DNA of 64,000 nucleotides from Phocoena phocoena (taxonomy: Eukaryota > Chordata > Mammalia > Artiodactyla > Phocoenidae), in NCBI RefSeq assembly GCF_963924675.1, contig NC_089230.1, positions 3,597,001-3,661,000 of the forward strand, written 5' to 3'. Below the pieces are notes generated by a model. The model was given only the letters and a program-made list of their open reading frames with translations, had not been told where the DNA came from and searched no databases. The translations under genes were made by a program, and so were the position numbers. Position 1 is the first letter of the stretch, and each line of letters starts with the position of its first letter. Shown in pieces: positions 26,606 to 40,324 of the stretch.

Positions 26606-27104
26606 TTGTTAGTGCAGCAAATAAAATGCACCTGATGTAAATGTGAACACTGTGTGTCTTATTGGACACACATTTCATACTTCTTACAACTGGTATGTTG
26701 TAAACGCCGGCCAGTCAGAACGGGTGCCGGCCTGAGAGCTGACAGAGGCTCAGGCTAGGGCATCAGGGAGCCCTGAGAAGCTCTGGAAAAGTAGCCAGGG
26801 TGGCAGACAGGCTCTCAGGGAGAAAGGCCAGTAGCTGCTTTCCAGCCCACCCAGGAGTGTTGTAACATTCCAACATCTGCCCCCACAGCGTGGGTGGAGA
26901 GCGGCTGCCAGTGTCAGCACCTTGACAGTGACAGAGAGTATTATTTTTTGTATTTATATGCCTGTGTTTATTTAATTATAATGCTAATTTCCTACCCAGT
27001 TACATTATAGAGCAGCTGAAATTAATATTTATTTCTGATAAAGTTTACCTGTAAACTCTGTGAATCTCTCATCGGCTTACTCTTGTTTTCTCGTTTCCCT
27101 TTAG

Positions 27105-27260
<156 letters not shown>

Positions 27261-27360
27261 TAGCGTGTCGGTCGCTGTGCTGGCGGCTGTGCAGGTGCTC
27301 TGTTACCCACTTGTCTGTGCCTATTCACAGGTGTGCTGACAGTACTTGTCATACTGTGAT

Positions 27361-27500
27361 ATCATTCCCACCAGGACCCGCCTCCTGAAGGTAGTGCTTC
27401 TGGGAATGACCTTGCAGTGCCAGCGAAACCGCGCCTAGGAAGCTTTAGCGTCACTCCTGGAAATGCCGTCTTCCGGAGGCGGTCCTTTTGGAAATCATGT
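27361..27500. repeat. Imperfect palindrome / MITE-like inverted repeat
   Basis: The left arm (about 27361-27410, with AGGACCCGCCTCCTGAAG) is mirrored by the right arm (about 27452-27500, with CTTCCGGAGGCGGTCCT). Pairing by eye extends roughly 50 bp per arm with scattered mismatches around a loop of about 40 bp. Palindromes of this shape are usually fossils of non-autonomous DNA transposons, but the ends match no family I can name. Confidence 0.6.
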
Positions 27501-28918
27501 TGGAAAAACTTACTAGTGCCGCCAGGTAGGTAAAGGTGCACCCCACCTGGAGTCTGCAAGGTTTCCTGTGTCTAGGAGCAGGTGTACTTAAACAATCCGG
27601 AACCCACCCTTCCCAGCTCACGGCGCTGTCTCAGAGTCCAGACCGTAGTGGAAATTGACCTGGTATACTTGGTAACTTCAGCACATTATTCTATACCCAA
27701 CAGTTGGCTTAATCGATCACAGAGGACACTTTTGTTGCATCTTGAAACTGCAGCCTTCTTCGTTCTTTAAGTGGCAGCTGTTGTCAGTTAGGTGAACAGA
27801 ATGGAGTTTGGCTGGTAGAGGTGCGGTGGCTCAGTCCTATGACAGTCTGGGCACCTACAAGGGGTACTGTCACAGAACTGCTAAGAATCAAGCATAACAT
27901 TCAGAAATTGTATTTTTTTTAGATATTTGCATTTCTTTTGCTTTATATTGATATATATCGTTTAACTACTTTTCCGCATAGTACTCGAAAGTACCTTGGT
28001 AGTTACAACTTGCTAGTAAAATGCTGTTCCTTATTAATAAGAATTGCTATTCACTTGGGCCGTCTGTCATACAAGGAAACATGGAATGTGGTCTGCACTG
28101 GGCCTCACTACTGCCCACCACTGGGTGCTTCCCATTCTATCGTCCTGGGGTAATAGAACCTATATTCCATACTCACATAACTCTGCCTTACAGGCACCAT
28201 TTAGGTTTTTTAAGAAGTGTTTTAGTTTTTGTTTGTTTGTTTGGAGCTCAGTAGATCAGTCTGGATATAGTCATTTAGGTAAAGTCATTTCTCTTGCTGA
28301 AGGTTTGAGTGTTCCGTAACAGTGCTGGCATCGATCTCATTTTGAAGACGTTAACTTGGGAGCCTGTATTTACAAGCGTGGGAAAAACAAGTGAGGGGGA
28401 TATGGTTGGCTGTAGCTCTCTCGGCTGACCAAGCGATGCCAGCCATTTATGTGAGGACTGGCCCCTCAGTTATGGCTTCCACTGACCCGAGATAGCAAAC
28501 CACACCGAGCTACTCCTAGACCAAGAAAATAAGCATAAACCATGAAGTGGATTCTGCTGCTCTGCTCAAGGCACTCTAATTTGTTGTGGTCATGCTGTTC
28601 AAAGCACAAGAAAACCGAGGCGAAAACAACCTCGCATTTTATGCAGTGCAAGGTTGGGTTCACTTTTTGGTGCTTTAAGAAAGTTAGTTCTCTTTGGTGT
28701 CAATTCTCTTTTGAATTTTCCTTAGGGAAATCCTTAGGGTGGAGCTTTATTTCAATAATGATTATTTTCTATAATGCTGAAAATGTAATATTATGGAAGT
28801 AATTTTTGAGCTATTGAAATATGTAGATATTGTGATTGTAATCATCTTAACTAAATTTTGAATGAATCCGTGTTTGATTATAATATCGTAATGAGAAAAA
28901 CTATAAATATAAGAATAT

Positions 28919-28966
28919 TTTTTAACATCTTTATTGGAGTATAATTGCTTTACAGTGTTGTGTTAG
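28919..28966 (-). repeat. Short L1 3'-end fragment, antisense
   Basis: 'taacatctttattggagtat' followed by 'aattgctttacagtgttgtg' is the reversed 3' tail of cetartiodactyl L1. Only about 48 bp is recognisable. Confidence 0.6.
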
Positions 28967-29644
28967 AATATATTTATGTATAAAAATGCTGATATTAGAT
29001 ATCAAAACATTTAAGTGTAGTGAGATAATGCCTGTATTCTGGCTGTTTTTAAATTTAACAAATTAGAGGAGTAAAAATACTACAAGTTGCAAATTGTGTT
29101 ATTTTGGTATAGTACTTGTATTGCAAATGCCTTAAAATTCAAGTCCTGTATCTCAGAGACCACAGATAACCTGTGGTGTTGGTTACATGGGTGGTGGAAC
29201 GTACCCTGGCGTTGACCTGCATTCTTGTTTTTATTGTGTCACTAATATTTTAAGAGTGTTGGCAAGTTATCAAACCCATATGGGTCTCAGTTCACAGTGA
29301 GAATTAATTAAGAAAATTTATGTTGAAGCATCTTGTAAATTATAAGGTATTTTGCAAATATAAAAGATTATTATTGGTCAGTGTGGGAGAATGCTAGTTA
29401 ATTTTCAATTTCAGCTTGTGGTTCAGTATAATTTAATACGTCGTGAATTATATCTTACAACAATGTTCTCAAGTGGTTACTCTGCAGTGTTTTTATGCTT
29501 TACCTTTATGTATTTTATAATAATATGATTTAGAGTATGTAAATGTAAAACTAATGCAAGCATTTAAAGTAAAGCAATCTGTTTTATTCAATATTTGGTG
29601 GTACTGAAATGTCTCAAATTATTTTACATCTGTATTTTAATTAG

Positions 29645-31305
<1,661 letters not shown>

Positions 31306-31699
31306 TAAATACCTTTTTTACTACTCAATATTAAATTTTATAACCTTTTAAATAAAGGTTGTTTTTTTTTTCCCCCCACTTCTTTTAGAAACCCCAAACA
31401 GCGATTCCTGGTTGTGCATGTTTTAGGAAATACCTTAAAATGCCTTGGAAGAAAAAAAATCTCCTAATTTTTACACTTATTTCAGTGTGTGAATTTGTTA
31501 AAAAGAAAAATGAAGTTAACCTAAGGGTAAAACGTTCGAATGTAAGGTTTACATTTCCTGATAATCTACTGATGTGCATGAGAGGGTTATCCAAACCCTT
31601 AGCGTTTGTCACTTGTACTGCACTTGAGACTCTTGTACACAAAAAGAGAGTAATGACTCATGTCTTAACACCAGCCCGGAAAGTTTCCTTTGTGAGGAA

Positions 31700-31805
31700 A
31701 AGTGAGGCAGCCACTCAGCACGTTTGTCAGATGCCTTGTAGATGTTAACTCATTTAATCCTCACAACGGCCCAACCCTGTTTACTGAATAGTAAGATGAG
31801 GTTCC
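31700..31805 (-). repeat. MIR-like fragment
   Basis: 'gttaactcatttaatcctca' followed by 'caacggcccaaccctgttta' matches reversed MIR wording. Partial. Confidence 0.55.
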
Positions 31806-32328
31806 ATTTATTTTATGAAGTCTCACTTTAAAACAGTTGAACGTATCATCTTTCTTTTAAATTTTTATATTTTAAATGAATTAAACATTTAGTATTCTAT
31901 AAACGCTAGTAATCCTCTAATGCCATCACCGGAATTTTGAAGTTAAGGAAAATTTTAGTAACCTTTTATAAAGCCAAATCAACATAAATGGGAATTATCA
32001 CCTTAGTAGTTTAGAGAAACTGTCTTTTTGGAAATAGGACGGAATTCCATAGGAACAAGCACATAACTAGTGGAAACAGTTAAAAGAGAAACAAAAATGG
32101 CAAAAAAAAAAAAATACTCTGGTGACTAGGGATAACTGTTTACCATGCGATTAGTGCTGTTTAGTAAGAGCACCCGTCCCCTCTCTGCATCACCTGGGCC
32201 CTCGCGTGGGGATATTTATTGTTACTCGGCCCATCGGAAATAAACTAGTGCAGTTGTCAGATACTTCTTACTTCAAACATTTTCTGTACCTATGTATCTC
32301 CTCGTAAATAAAAATATTGACAGTATAC

Positions 32329-32453
32329 TTTTTTTTTTTTTTTTTTCTGCACCACTCAACTTTTGGGATGTTAGTTTCCTGACCAGAGATTGAACCCGGG
32401 CCCTTGGCAGTGAATACGTGGAGTCCTAACCACTGGACTGCCAGGGAATTCCC
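32329..32453 (-). mobile_element. CHR-1-like SINE, antisense (older tRNA-derived SINE)
   Basis: A T-run at the low end is followed by 'gattgaacccgggcccttgg', 'gagtcctaaccactggactg' and 'ccagggaattccc'. On the minus strand this is the head GGGAATTCCCTGGCAGTCC of the older cetartiodactyl SINE. It is more diverged than the seven other copies and I find no clear TSD. Confidence 0.8.
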
Positions 32454-32994
32454 TACATTTGTTCTGTTTAGTTTAAAAGTTTCAGAGAATGTAAATTCCA
32501 GTATATTCTAAATATTGATTTTCATCACTTTTAAATGTATTCGATGGACTCTATGTATTAGAACAACTTGACATTTATTGTATTTTTTAAGTCCACTTAA
32601 AAAACATAGTGACTAGCTCTTACAACTGAAAAATTTAGCATCATTCTTTTCTGTCTTTGAACGTGTGTTTCTATTATGCCACAAAAGTTTATTCTAATCT
32701 AATATATTTTATGCTTTATTTTGTTAATTACCCTAGGATAATAGTCTAAAACAAACATGTATAAGAAGGATTACAAATTAATTTTGACCTATAGTATTAT
32801 GTCATTATTACTGTATATGTGATCAAAGCAACCATGTTATTAAATTTTGATAATTATCAAAAATGAAAAGTATACATTATTGAAAACTGTTGTTTCTTAA
32901 TGAGATGGCTGTGGCTTAGAACAAAAATAGTTAATGTACCCATTCTTAAATTTTACCTATCATTAGAATGAAACTAGGCTTGCCATAAATTTTT

Positions 32995-34200
32995 TACGCT
33001 TTTTATTTTGAAATAATCTCAGACAGAAAGCAAAGTTGCAGAAATAATACAAAGGATTTCCTTATACCTTTACCCATGTTCCCCCAAATGTTAATATATT
33101 AGCATTTTTGCTTTGATACTCTTTCTTTCTCCTTCGCTCTCCTTCATTCATAGGTATCATTTTTTCTCTGATACATTTGAGAGTATGTTTCGGACAATAT
33201 GTCTCATAACCCCTAAATGCTTCAGTTTGTGTCTTTTACAAACAAGGACATCTTCTTTTTCTACTGCATAATTAAAAATAAAGAAATTCACCTCGGTACT
33301 GTATTAGTTTGTTAGGACCGCCATAACAAATACCACAGACTGGGTGGCTCAAAGGACAGAACATTATTTGTCCACAGTTCGGGTGACGGGAAGTTAAAGG
33401 CGAGGATGCTGGCAGGTTTGGTTTCTTTGGAGGCCTCTCTCCGTGGCTTATGGACGCCTTCCTCATCCTTGTGTCTTCACGTGGTCTTTTCTCTGTGCAA
33501 GTCTCTGTTCCACTCTCCTCTTCTTACAAGAACACAAGTCATGTTGGGTTAGGGCCCACCCTAGCGACCTCATTTTACCTTAATCACTGCTTTAAAGTCC
33601 CCAACTCCAAGCACAGTCACATCTAAGGTACTGGGGAGTAGGGTTGCAGCATATGAATTTGGGGGGACACAATTCAGCCCCTAACAGGTACTGTACTGTT
33701 GTCTAATCTGCAGACCCCTTTAACCTCCTTTAATCTGGAACCCTTCCTTACTCTGTCTTTCATGAGCTGGGCATTTTTGAAGTGTATGGGCTGGTGTTTT
33801 GCAGAGTGTTTCTTCGGGGTTTTGTCTGGCATTTCCTCATGACTGCATCAAGGTTATCATTTGACAGGACTATCGCAGATACTGTGTTCTCGTGGCAGCC
33901 GCTGCGGGAAGGCTCGTGGCCCATTGCTGGTGATGTTGACCTTTACTACTCTGTTACTGAGGCATCTGCCTGGTTTCTCCACTGAAACGTCCTTGCCCCT
34001 CTTTTCACTATTTTAGAAGAGAGTTTACACAGAAGCCTCGATATCCTTTGTGCTCTCTCTCCCTGTCTGCATATCAATACCTCCGTGAAACGCCACGGAA
34101 TTCCTCACAGCCATTTCATTTCCATCTTTGGAACTTTGTTCTTTGACGTTGAGAAATGTGGTCCCCACTACTCAGCGTCAGTTTTATTTGTCCTTGTCGC
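32995..34200 (-). repeat. Old L1 3' region, antisense, interrupted by an LTR
   Basis: The left part (about 32995-33294) reads 'tttattttgaaataatctca', 'gcaaagttgcagaaataata' and 'ttatacctttacccatgttc'. The right part (about 33692-34200) continues with 'ttcatgagctgggcattttt', 'cagagtgtttcttcggggtt' and 'gtttctccactgaaacgtcc'. Together they follow one reversed L1 3' region, cut by the LTR insertion at 33300-33686. Confidence 0.65.
33295..33691 (-). mobile_element. Solo MaLR (ERVL-type) LTR with 5-bp target-site duplication
   Basis: The LTR body at 33300-33686 is 387 bp with TG...CA ends. On the minus strand it starts TGTTAGGGGCTGAATTGTGT and ends near AACAAACTAATACA. GGTAC flanks it at 33295-33299 and 33687-33691, the 5-bp duplication expected of ERVL/MaLR integration. 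Internal wording (reversed 'ccttagatgtgactgtgctt', 'gccaccc-agtctgtgg') matches MST/MLT1-type LTRs. No internal retroviral genes are present. Confidence 0.9.
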
Positions 34201-34917
34201 TTTTATTTTTAGGGAAGCCATAAGAATTGTGTTCGTTTTGGGTAGATGGGGACAGGAAGAGTTTTATTATGGCAATTACTCTTAATCTGAACACCACCTG
34301 AGCTAAGAGGCCGAAAAGTACTGACAATTCTATCATCAAAAAATATTTTCAACGATTTATCAGCTGAAAATTTATTTAGGTCCACCTTCAGTGTCTTATG
34401 AAAGCTTTAGAAACCACTTTTAGACCTTATTAACACCAGTATTTTAAATTTTAAATTACCTCTTTGCTTTAAGAGGTTTTTGTATTCGTGCAATTTGAGA
34501 AAGGGGTGATTTGAAATGGATTTTGGGAAAAGGTCATTTTTAGGTAAATGTACGTGTGAAAGTTAAGGCAGTGGAAATTGATCCTCTTATAGTCTATCCG
34601 TGTCTTCATGTTTCCCTTGAAGAATTACTGTGCACTTCCCAGAATACATAAATGTCAGTTTCAGTACTATGGAATTGATTCAGCTGTGCTGTGAGACGAG
34701 CTAGCCTAGTGGGTTCAAAGCTCTTCTGAACGCTGATTGTTGCATCATGAAACCTGGACTCAGTCACGATTAAATGATTATACCAAGCTGCATACCAAAC
34801 TGAATCAAGAAAAATAACACTCTTTCTGAAAAGCCATGAATAAGTTAACAGGCATTCTATTTTTACATTGATTATTTAGGGTAAAGTTAGTGGAGTTCGT
34901 TTGTAGTGAAACAGACT

Positions 34918-35146
34918 TGTAATTTTTTTTTTTTTTTTTTTTTTGCGATATCCGGGCCTCTCACTGTTGTGGCCTCTCCCGTTGCGGAGCACAGGCTCCG
35001 GACGTGCAGGCTCAGCGGCCATGGCTCACGGGCCCAGCCGCTCCGCGGCATGTGGGATCTTCCCAGACCGGGGCACGAACCCGTGTCCCCTGCATCGGCA
35101 GGTGGGCTCTCAACCACTGCGCCACCAGGGAAGCCCTGTAATTTTT
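34918..35146 (-). mobile_element. CHR-type SINE, antisense, with about 10-bp target-site duplication
   Basis: The T-rich tail side begins near 34928 and the head ends at 35136 (reversed GGCTTCCCTGGTGGCGCAG). TGTAATTTTT is present at 34918-34927 and 35137-35146, though its T end merges with the tail. The sequence is close to the consensus of the other copies. Confidence 0.93.
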
Positions 35147-36714
35147 ATAAACACTTTGAAACTCACCAAAATTATTTCTCCTCTCCAACAATGACAGGTA
35201 GTGTATGTGCCACGGTTGTAGTAAGTCATCGCCCGCTTGGCAGGCTCCGGATGTAAAACTCTCCCAGGTTGAGCAGACCCAGGGCTGGTTGCCTTGAAGG
35301 TGCACGTTGAAATCCAAGTAATGCAGCTTCAGCTCTCTGTGGAGTTAATTACCACTTCTTTTAACTGCAGTATTTCTTCTCCTCATGAAAGCTTAAAAAA
35401 ATTCTGTAGTTTTTGACAGTTTCTCCAACTCAAAAAGAGTAACAGCCTCTGATGCTGCAGCTTCAGGGTACCTCCTATTCTCCGCTTCCCTTCCCTGGCC
35501 TTCCAGTTTGGGGTTATTTCTGTTCCAATTCAGAAAAAAGACCAATTTACATACCTTCTTTAAAGTAATACTGGCTTTGTTGAATCAAGCATCCTTCTAA
35601 AGAAGAAAGAAAAAGCGAACAACTCCCAATTTATGTCAGTTTCAATAAGCCAGCAGTTGGTTTCTTTACAAGAGAGTTTCTCAGCGCTTTCTTCAGCTGA
35701 GGATGTCAGATCGTTGACCTCTAGGGTAAAGGCCAAGACGTGGATTCCTGTCCTCACTCGGGCGCTTACGGGATGTTTCTTTGAGCAAGTCTGCTTCGCG
35801 GTTCTGAACATTTTTTTCCCCAAGCATCTTATGAAGATTCGTTAAAAACAACAACTTGTATTAGCATTGTCCCAAGCAATTCATCATATCCATGGCTCCC
35901 TGCTTTACCTCAATGCTCTACTTGTTTGTAGAGAATATACATGAATATTTGTTTAGATCGCAAATATGAAGAAGCGTTGTGCAGTGTGAAGTGCCTTGTA
36001 ATCGCTGGCTACTAAGTCAGACTAAACAGGTTGGTCCTGGGAAATTCAAAATATTTCTGCTCCCGAACAGATTATTATATCTTTAACTGGAGCATTTTAC
36101 CACATGTAAAAGTCTTCTAATACTGAATGCGATAATGTAAGAGCATCTCTTACTGTTCAGCTCAGTGGTCTTGTTTGAGTGAAAGGCCTGTCCGGGAGGC
36201 ATATGTCTTTATTCTTCTTTAGTTCACCTGTAGATCTCTTAGGTTCCACCCCTTTTATTGGATTAAAGGGGCACGTCTCTGACTGGCAACATCTCCATTT
36301 TATTTTTGACAGATAGTACTGTCAATGGAACGGTAACCCTTTAAAAAGAGTGAAAGAGATTTTTAAAACTAAAAGAGCCAATTAATTTACTCATACATGT
36401 GATTTTAAAGAAATAATTTGATATGATGCAAAAAGCTAACAGGATAGTAAATACCTGTTATATCTTTTGCCTAGAAAAAAGGAGTCCTTTAAAAGCAGGT
36501 TAGCTGTGTACATTTTGAATCGAGAGACATTTAACATTAAAGGAAGGTGGAAAAAATTGTTATTAAGATGAAACCAATTGGCTAGGAACAGATTTAATAA
36601 ATGGTCCAAACTTTATTCATTCCTGAATTCAACCAGCAAGTACTGCGTGTCTTTTCTCTACCAGAAGGTGACTATTAAGGTGACTGTAATATAAGAAGTC
36701 CCCTGAATCGATGT

Positions 36715-36935
36715 AACACTGGCTCTGGGACAGGCACTATTGTGGACACTTGACGTATAAAAACTCGCCTCATTAGTCCCCCAGCAATCCTGAGTATCAT
36801 TAGCTCCACTTGACAGGAGGAAGAATGGACACGTAGCGTTTAAGTGATTTGTGGAAGGTCTCACAGCAAGTGTGTGACAGAGCCAGGCTCTGAATGTGTG
36901 TAAGCCTGGCTCTGGAACCCTGGCTATGCTGTGCT
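36715..36935 (-). repeat. MIR SINE
   Basis: 'gcaatcctgagtatcattag', 'gatttgtggaaggtctcaca', 'gcaagtgtgtgacagagcca' and 'ggctctgaatgtgtgtaagc' follow reversed MIR order. Confidence 0.75.
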
Positions 36936-37089
36936 TCACTTGTCTTTAAGAAAGACAGCATTGTAAACACTTCTACCTAGGATTTGTTCAAGGAAAAAAT
37001 ATCATTGCTTTGCATCTGGTGCTGTGGTTTCCATAAACTAGAATAACCATGCAGGCGAAGGAAGTCACACATCAAATGGTGTATTTTTT

Positions 37090-37317
37090 CAACAGTATAC
37101 TTTTTTTTTTTTGCGGTACGCGGGCCTCTCACTGTTGTGGCCTCTTCCTTTGTGGAGCACAGCCTCCGGACGCGCAGGCTCAGCGGCCATGGCTCACGGG
37201 CCCAGCCGCTCCGCGGCACGTGGGATCCTCCTGGACCGGGGCACGAACCCACGTCCCCTGCATCGGCAGGCGGACTCTCAACCACTGCGCCACCAGGGAA
37301 GCCCAACAGTATACTTT
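37090..37317 (-). mobile_element. CHR-type SINE, antisense, with 14-bp target-site duplication
   Basis: CAACAGTATACTTT stands at 37090-37103 and again at 37304-37317, around a body with the reversed SINE sequence. The body carries a few private changes (for example CTTCCTTTGTGGAG for CTCCCGTTGCGGAG). Open frames of up to 206 aa run through it (37049-37669) and are SINE by-products. Confidence 0.95.
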
Positions 37318-37404
37318 AAATCACTCAATTCTTTTTTTTATCAACTCAGTTCTTAGGGGGCGTAAATCTGTTGATTTTTCCTTGTGTTGGTCTCTTCTTT
37401 CTTG

Positions 37405-37430
37405 GATTCATTCATTCATTCATTCATTTA
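37405..37430 (+). repeat. (ATTC)n microsatellite
   Basis: About six ATTC/CATT units (GATTCATTCATTCATTCATT and on), followed by ACTT/ATTT variants to about 37441. Confidence 0.9.
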
Positions 37431-38234
37431 CTTATTTACTTGATCTTTACTTATTTAGTCAAATTGACCCGGAATTACTTGCCCTGCAGGAGACTTATGT
37501 GACCGTCTCTCTTTACAGAGTCCTCAGTTCAATAACTGGCCTCAGCAGCCACAGCGAGGTCTCTCGCCCCGCACAGGCCTTCAAGTCCCGGACCACGAAG
37601 CACAGCCTGTGCTGGGTCTGGTGTTCCTCTCGCCCACCGCAGCACTGTTTTATGCCGCTAAATACATAGCACAGGGCTTTTTGCTCATGCCTGTGTGGAG
37701 TGTGTCTTTCATTTTAGGTTTATTTAGGGGACCAAATTAATTTTATTAACGATATCATTTAAGGCTGTTGACAAACATCATATTGAAAATTTGTACTCTA
37801 GCAAATATTTTGTCAATTAGGTTGGAAATGGGAATTGTGTAGAAAGGGGAAAAGAGTGCACAGTTTACAACAGCCGAAGTTAAGTTACTTTTATCTTGTG
37901 GATCGCCCATACCCAGTGGTATGCTGGTAAAGCCTGCTCTCTACCCAAGAAGAGGCCTTATTTGTAGCGTTCCCCAGTTTCTGTGGAGTGCGGGCTCCCA
38001 CTACGGACTCTCTCAAGCTCCCACGTAACGTACTGAGTGCAGACTTGCGTGGCGATGTGCACAGTCGGCACTTGCAAGACGGCACAGATGCCCCTGCCAC
38101 TCAAGAATCCTTCACCAGACTGACATCAAGGAGCCACATGGAGTGGCAGCAGTGCTGGTGTCATCAGAGATGAGCAGATGGTAGCTGCCAACAGCGCTGA
38201 GAGCTTCACGGCACTTGACCGAGTTTGTTCTCAG

Positions 38235-38430
38235 TTCCTTAAGTGTGTTACCGCACTGAACCTTCATATTCTTCCTGGCTTGGGCACTGCAGTGTCCACA
38301 GTCTGTACCTGGGAGACTGAGGCACAGAGAATTAGGTAACTTACTTAAAGGTGTACCGTTAGTGAAAGTTGGAGAGGAGATTCAACCCAGGCAGGTGATC
38401 CGGAGTCTGGTTCTTAGTTGCTTTACCTGT
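38235..38430 (-). repeat. MIR SINE
   Basis: 'gggagactgaggcacagaga', 'attaggtaacttacttaaag' and 'gagattcaacccaggcaggt' follow reversed MIR order. Confidence 0.75.
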
Positions 38431-38857
38431 AAGTGATTCCAGGCCTGTCATGACGTGAATAATATTAGGGCATCCTCCAGACACCACCATGTCTACTCAG
38501 AGTAATGATTATTGTAGAAACAGGCACAAGAGAAGCATTCTGAAGCATCGCTAAGTATTCTTGGATGCCAATATTTAGGGATGCCATTTTATAAAATTAT
38601 AAGTGGTGGCATTTTTACCATGTGGTAGAAATATGTTAGGTTATATTCCTGTTTCCAGGTCCTCTTTCTTCTGTCTTTTGTGACTTTTCCATATCCTAGA
38701 GCCTAAGATTGAAACACCGTCAGAATAAATGGCAGCCACCTCTCCTTGCGGTCTCTTCTGGCTGGACAGGGAGCGAAAGATTAACTACTCAGCTGTCATA
38801 GGCAGTTCATGCAAAATCAAATTAGGCAGCATGGTTTTCTACTTCATTCATAATCCT

Positions 38858-39101
38858 CAGTAGGCGGCTTCCCTGGTGGCGCAGTGGTTTAGAGTCCGCC
38901 TGCCGATGCAGGGGACGCGGGTTCGTGCCCCGGTCCGGGAAGATCCCATATGCCGCGGAGCGGCTGGGCCTGTGAGCCATGGCTGCTGAGCCTGCGCGTC
39001 CAGAGCCTGTGCTCCGCAACGGGAGAGGCCGCAACAGTGAGAGGCCCGCGTACTGCAAAAAAATTAAAAAAATAAAATAAAGAAAAGTAATTTGCAGTAG
39101 G
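38858..39101 (+). mobile_element. CHR-type SINE, sense
   Basis: The body starts GGCTTCCCTGGTGGCGCAG at about 38866 and ends GCGTACTGC plus a long A-rich tail (AAATTAAAAAAATAAAATAA) to about 39090. A possible 7-bp TSD, CAGTAGG, lies at 38858-38864 and 39095-39101. It is in inverted orientation to the SINE 1.6 kb upstream. Confidence 0.92.
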
Positions 39102-39429
39102 ATGAATAAGGTAAAATCATTTACTAATAATATTACATTATATTATTTTCTACTATTCATATTGAAGGTCATGTAGAAAATGGGGACCAAAGTAGCTATA
39201 AAATTTGCCAAAACTAATTATTTTTTGCCATAAAGTTAAAATTCACGTTACTTCCCTACACTGAACACAAAATAGAATAAAAATAAATCTAAATTGAATA
39301 ATTTATATATTTGTAAACATTATAAATTTCTTGAAACTATAAATATGTTTATAAATAAAAATAATAAATAAAAATCTAGCTTATTCCAATTGGAGGTCAT
39401 AAGCTTGTAAAATGATAAATGACAGTATT

Positions 39430-39540
39430 TTTGTGAGAGTTACGTGAAGTAGTGCATGCAAAGCACTTAGAACGCTGCCTGCCACAGAGTTAGTGCCCAC
39501 TAGTATTCGTGACTGTACTGCCTAACGTATAATAGCTACT
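39430..39540 (+). repeat. MIR 3'-end fragment
   Basis: 'gtgagagttacgtgaagtag', 'gcaaagcacttagaacgctg' and 'cctgccacagagttagtgcc' match the end of MIR. Confidence 0.65.
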
Positions 39541-40324
39541 TTTACTAGCACCCCGCCCCCCCCATAGAATTACACTGAATAACAGGTAATACCGAATCAC
39601 GGTAAATACTGAGTAAGTCCTGTTGACTGTTTACCCTCCTGCAAGAACCTACAGTATCAGCTCGAGTGGAAGGCAAGTGGCAGTCCATTGAGGGGTAGGA
39701 GGGAAATGTGAGCACTTCTTTTAGGTAAATGATATTAAAGAAGCTACAGTTTCTTGACTGGTCACACACGGATGGAGCTTTCATCCAGTTCCTGCATCAG
39801 GTGGTTGTGTCTTGTCCAGGGTGTGGAGTCCCCTGTGACAGAGTGGGCCTTCTACAAGGAGGAGGAGGTGACAGTGGTGTCCAGCCTGCACGTTTAAGCC
39901 CCATCCTGGCTTTTCCTCAACCATATCAGGAGGACAGCTTTGCAATGTACATTCATTTCCATTGTGCTACCGAGGATTTGCTGCTATGAGGCAAAGTACT
40001 TGGAATAGTTATTAAGTTCACTGATTATTTACACATATTTCTTTCACAAAAAGATAACTCCAAATTGCTGATCTTTTCTGATGACAAATGACAATGTTTT
40101 GTTACTTAGAAATTTTCAAAGAAATAAGCATTTAATCTGAACTTTCAAATTGCAAGCAACATTAACACTGAAAAAGAAGGTAATTGCTTTTCCAAATAAA
40201 CTCATGCCAGAGTGCTTTGAAAACGGATGTTTTCATCACCATCGTGTGACTTTTTTTGCTGAAATTTGTGTGTCACATGTACAAATTATCACATACCTTT
40301 ACAAAGACTGGGAGCAAACTTTTT

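Larger units (their letters stand above)
19465..27104 (+). other. Intron 7 (7.6 kb)
   Basis: By position: unclassified sequence to about 20280, a Tigger MITE (20283-20507), a long antisense L1 (about 20698-22935) with a nested SINE (21156-21366), a MER20-like element (about 23262-23430), a short CT run near 23595, antisense L1 pieces (about 24070-25380) with a GT-rich run (24280-24333), a hAT-like repeat (about 25584-25795) and a MIR (about 26370-26605). The GC-rich stretch at 26700-26930 is unclassified. No coding exon is supported. Confidence 0.8.

Noticed and set aside
27840..27872. Short hairpin TGACAGT ... ACTGTCA as a microRNA precursor
   Set aside because: Only a 7-bp perfect stem with a 19-nt loop; too short for a precursor and expected by chance in 64 kb.
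37049..37669. 206-aa open frame, and similar 60-160 aa frames at 4.5, 11.8, 21.2, 35.0, 38.9 and 54.4 kb
   Set aside because: All share the same peptides because they are translations of the same SINE; none continues into unique coding sequence.
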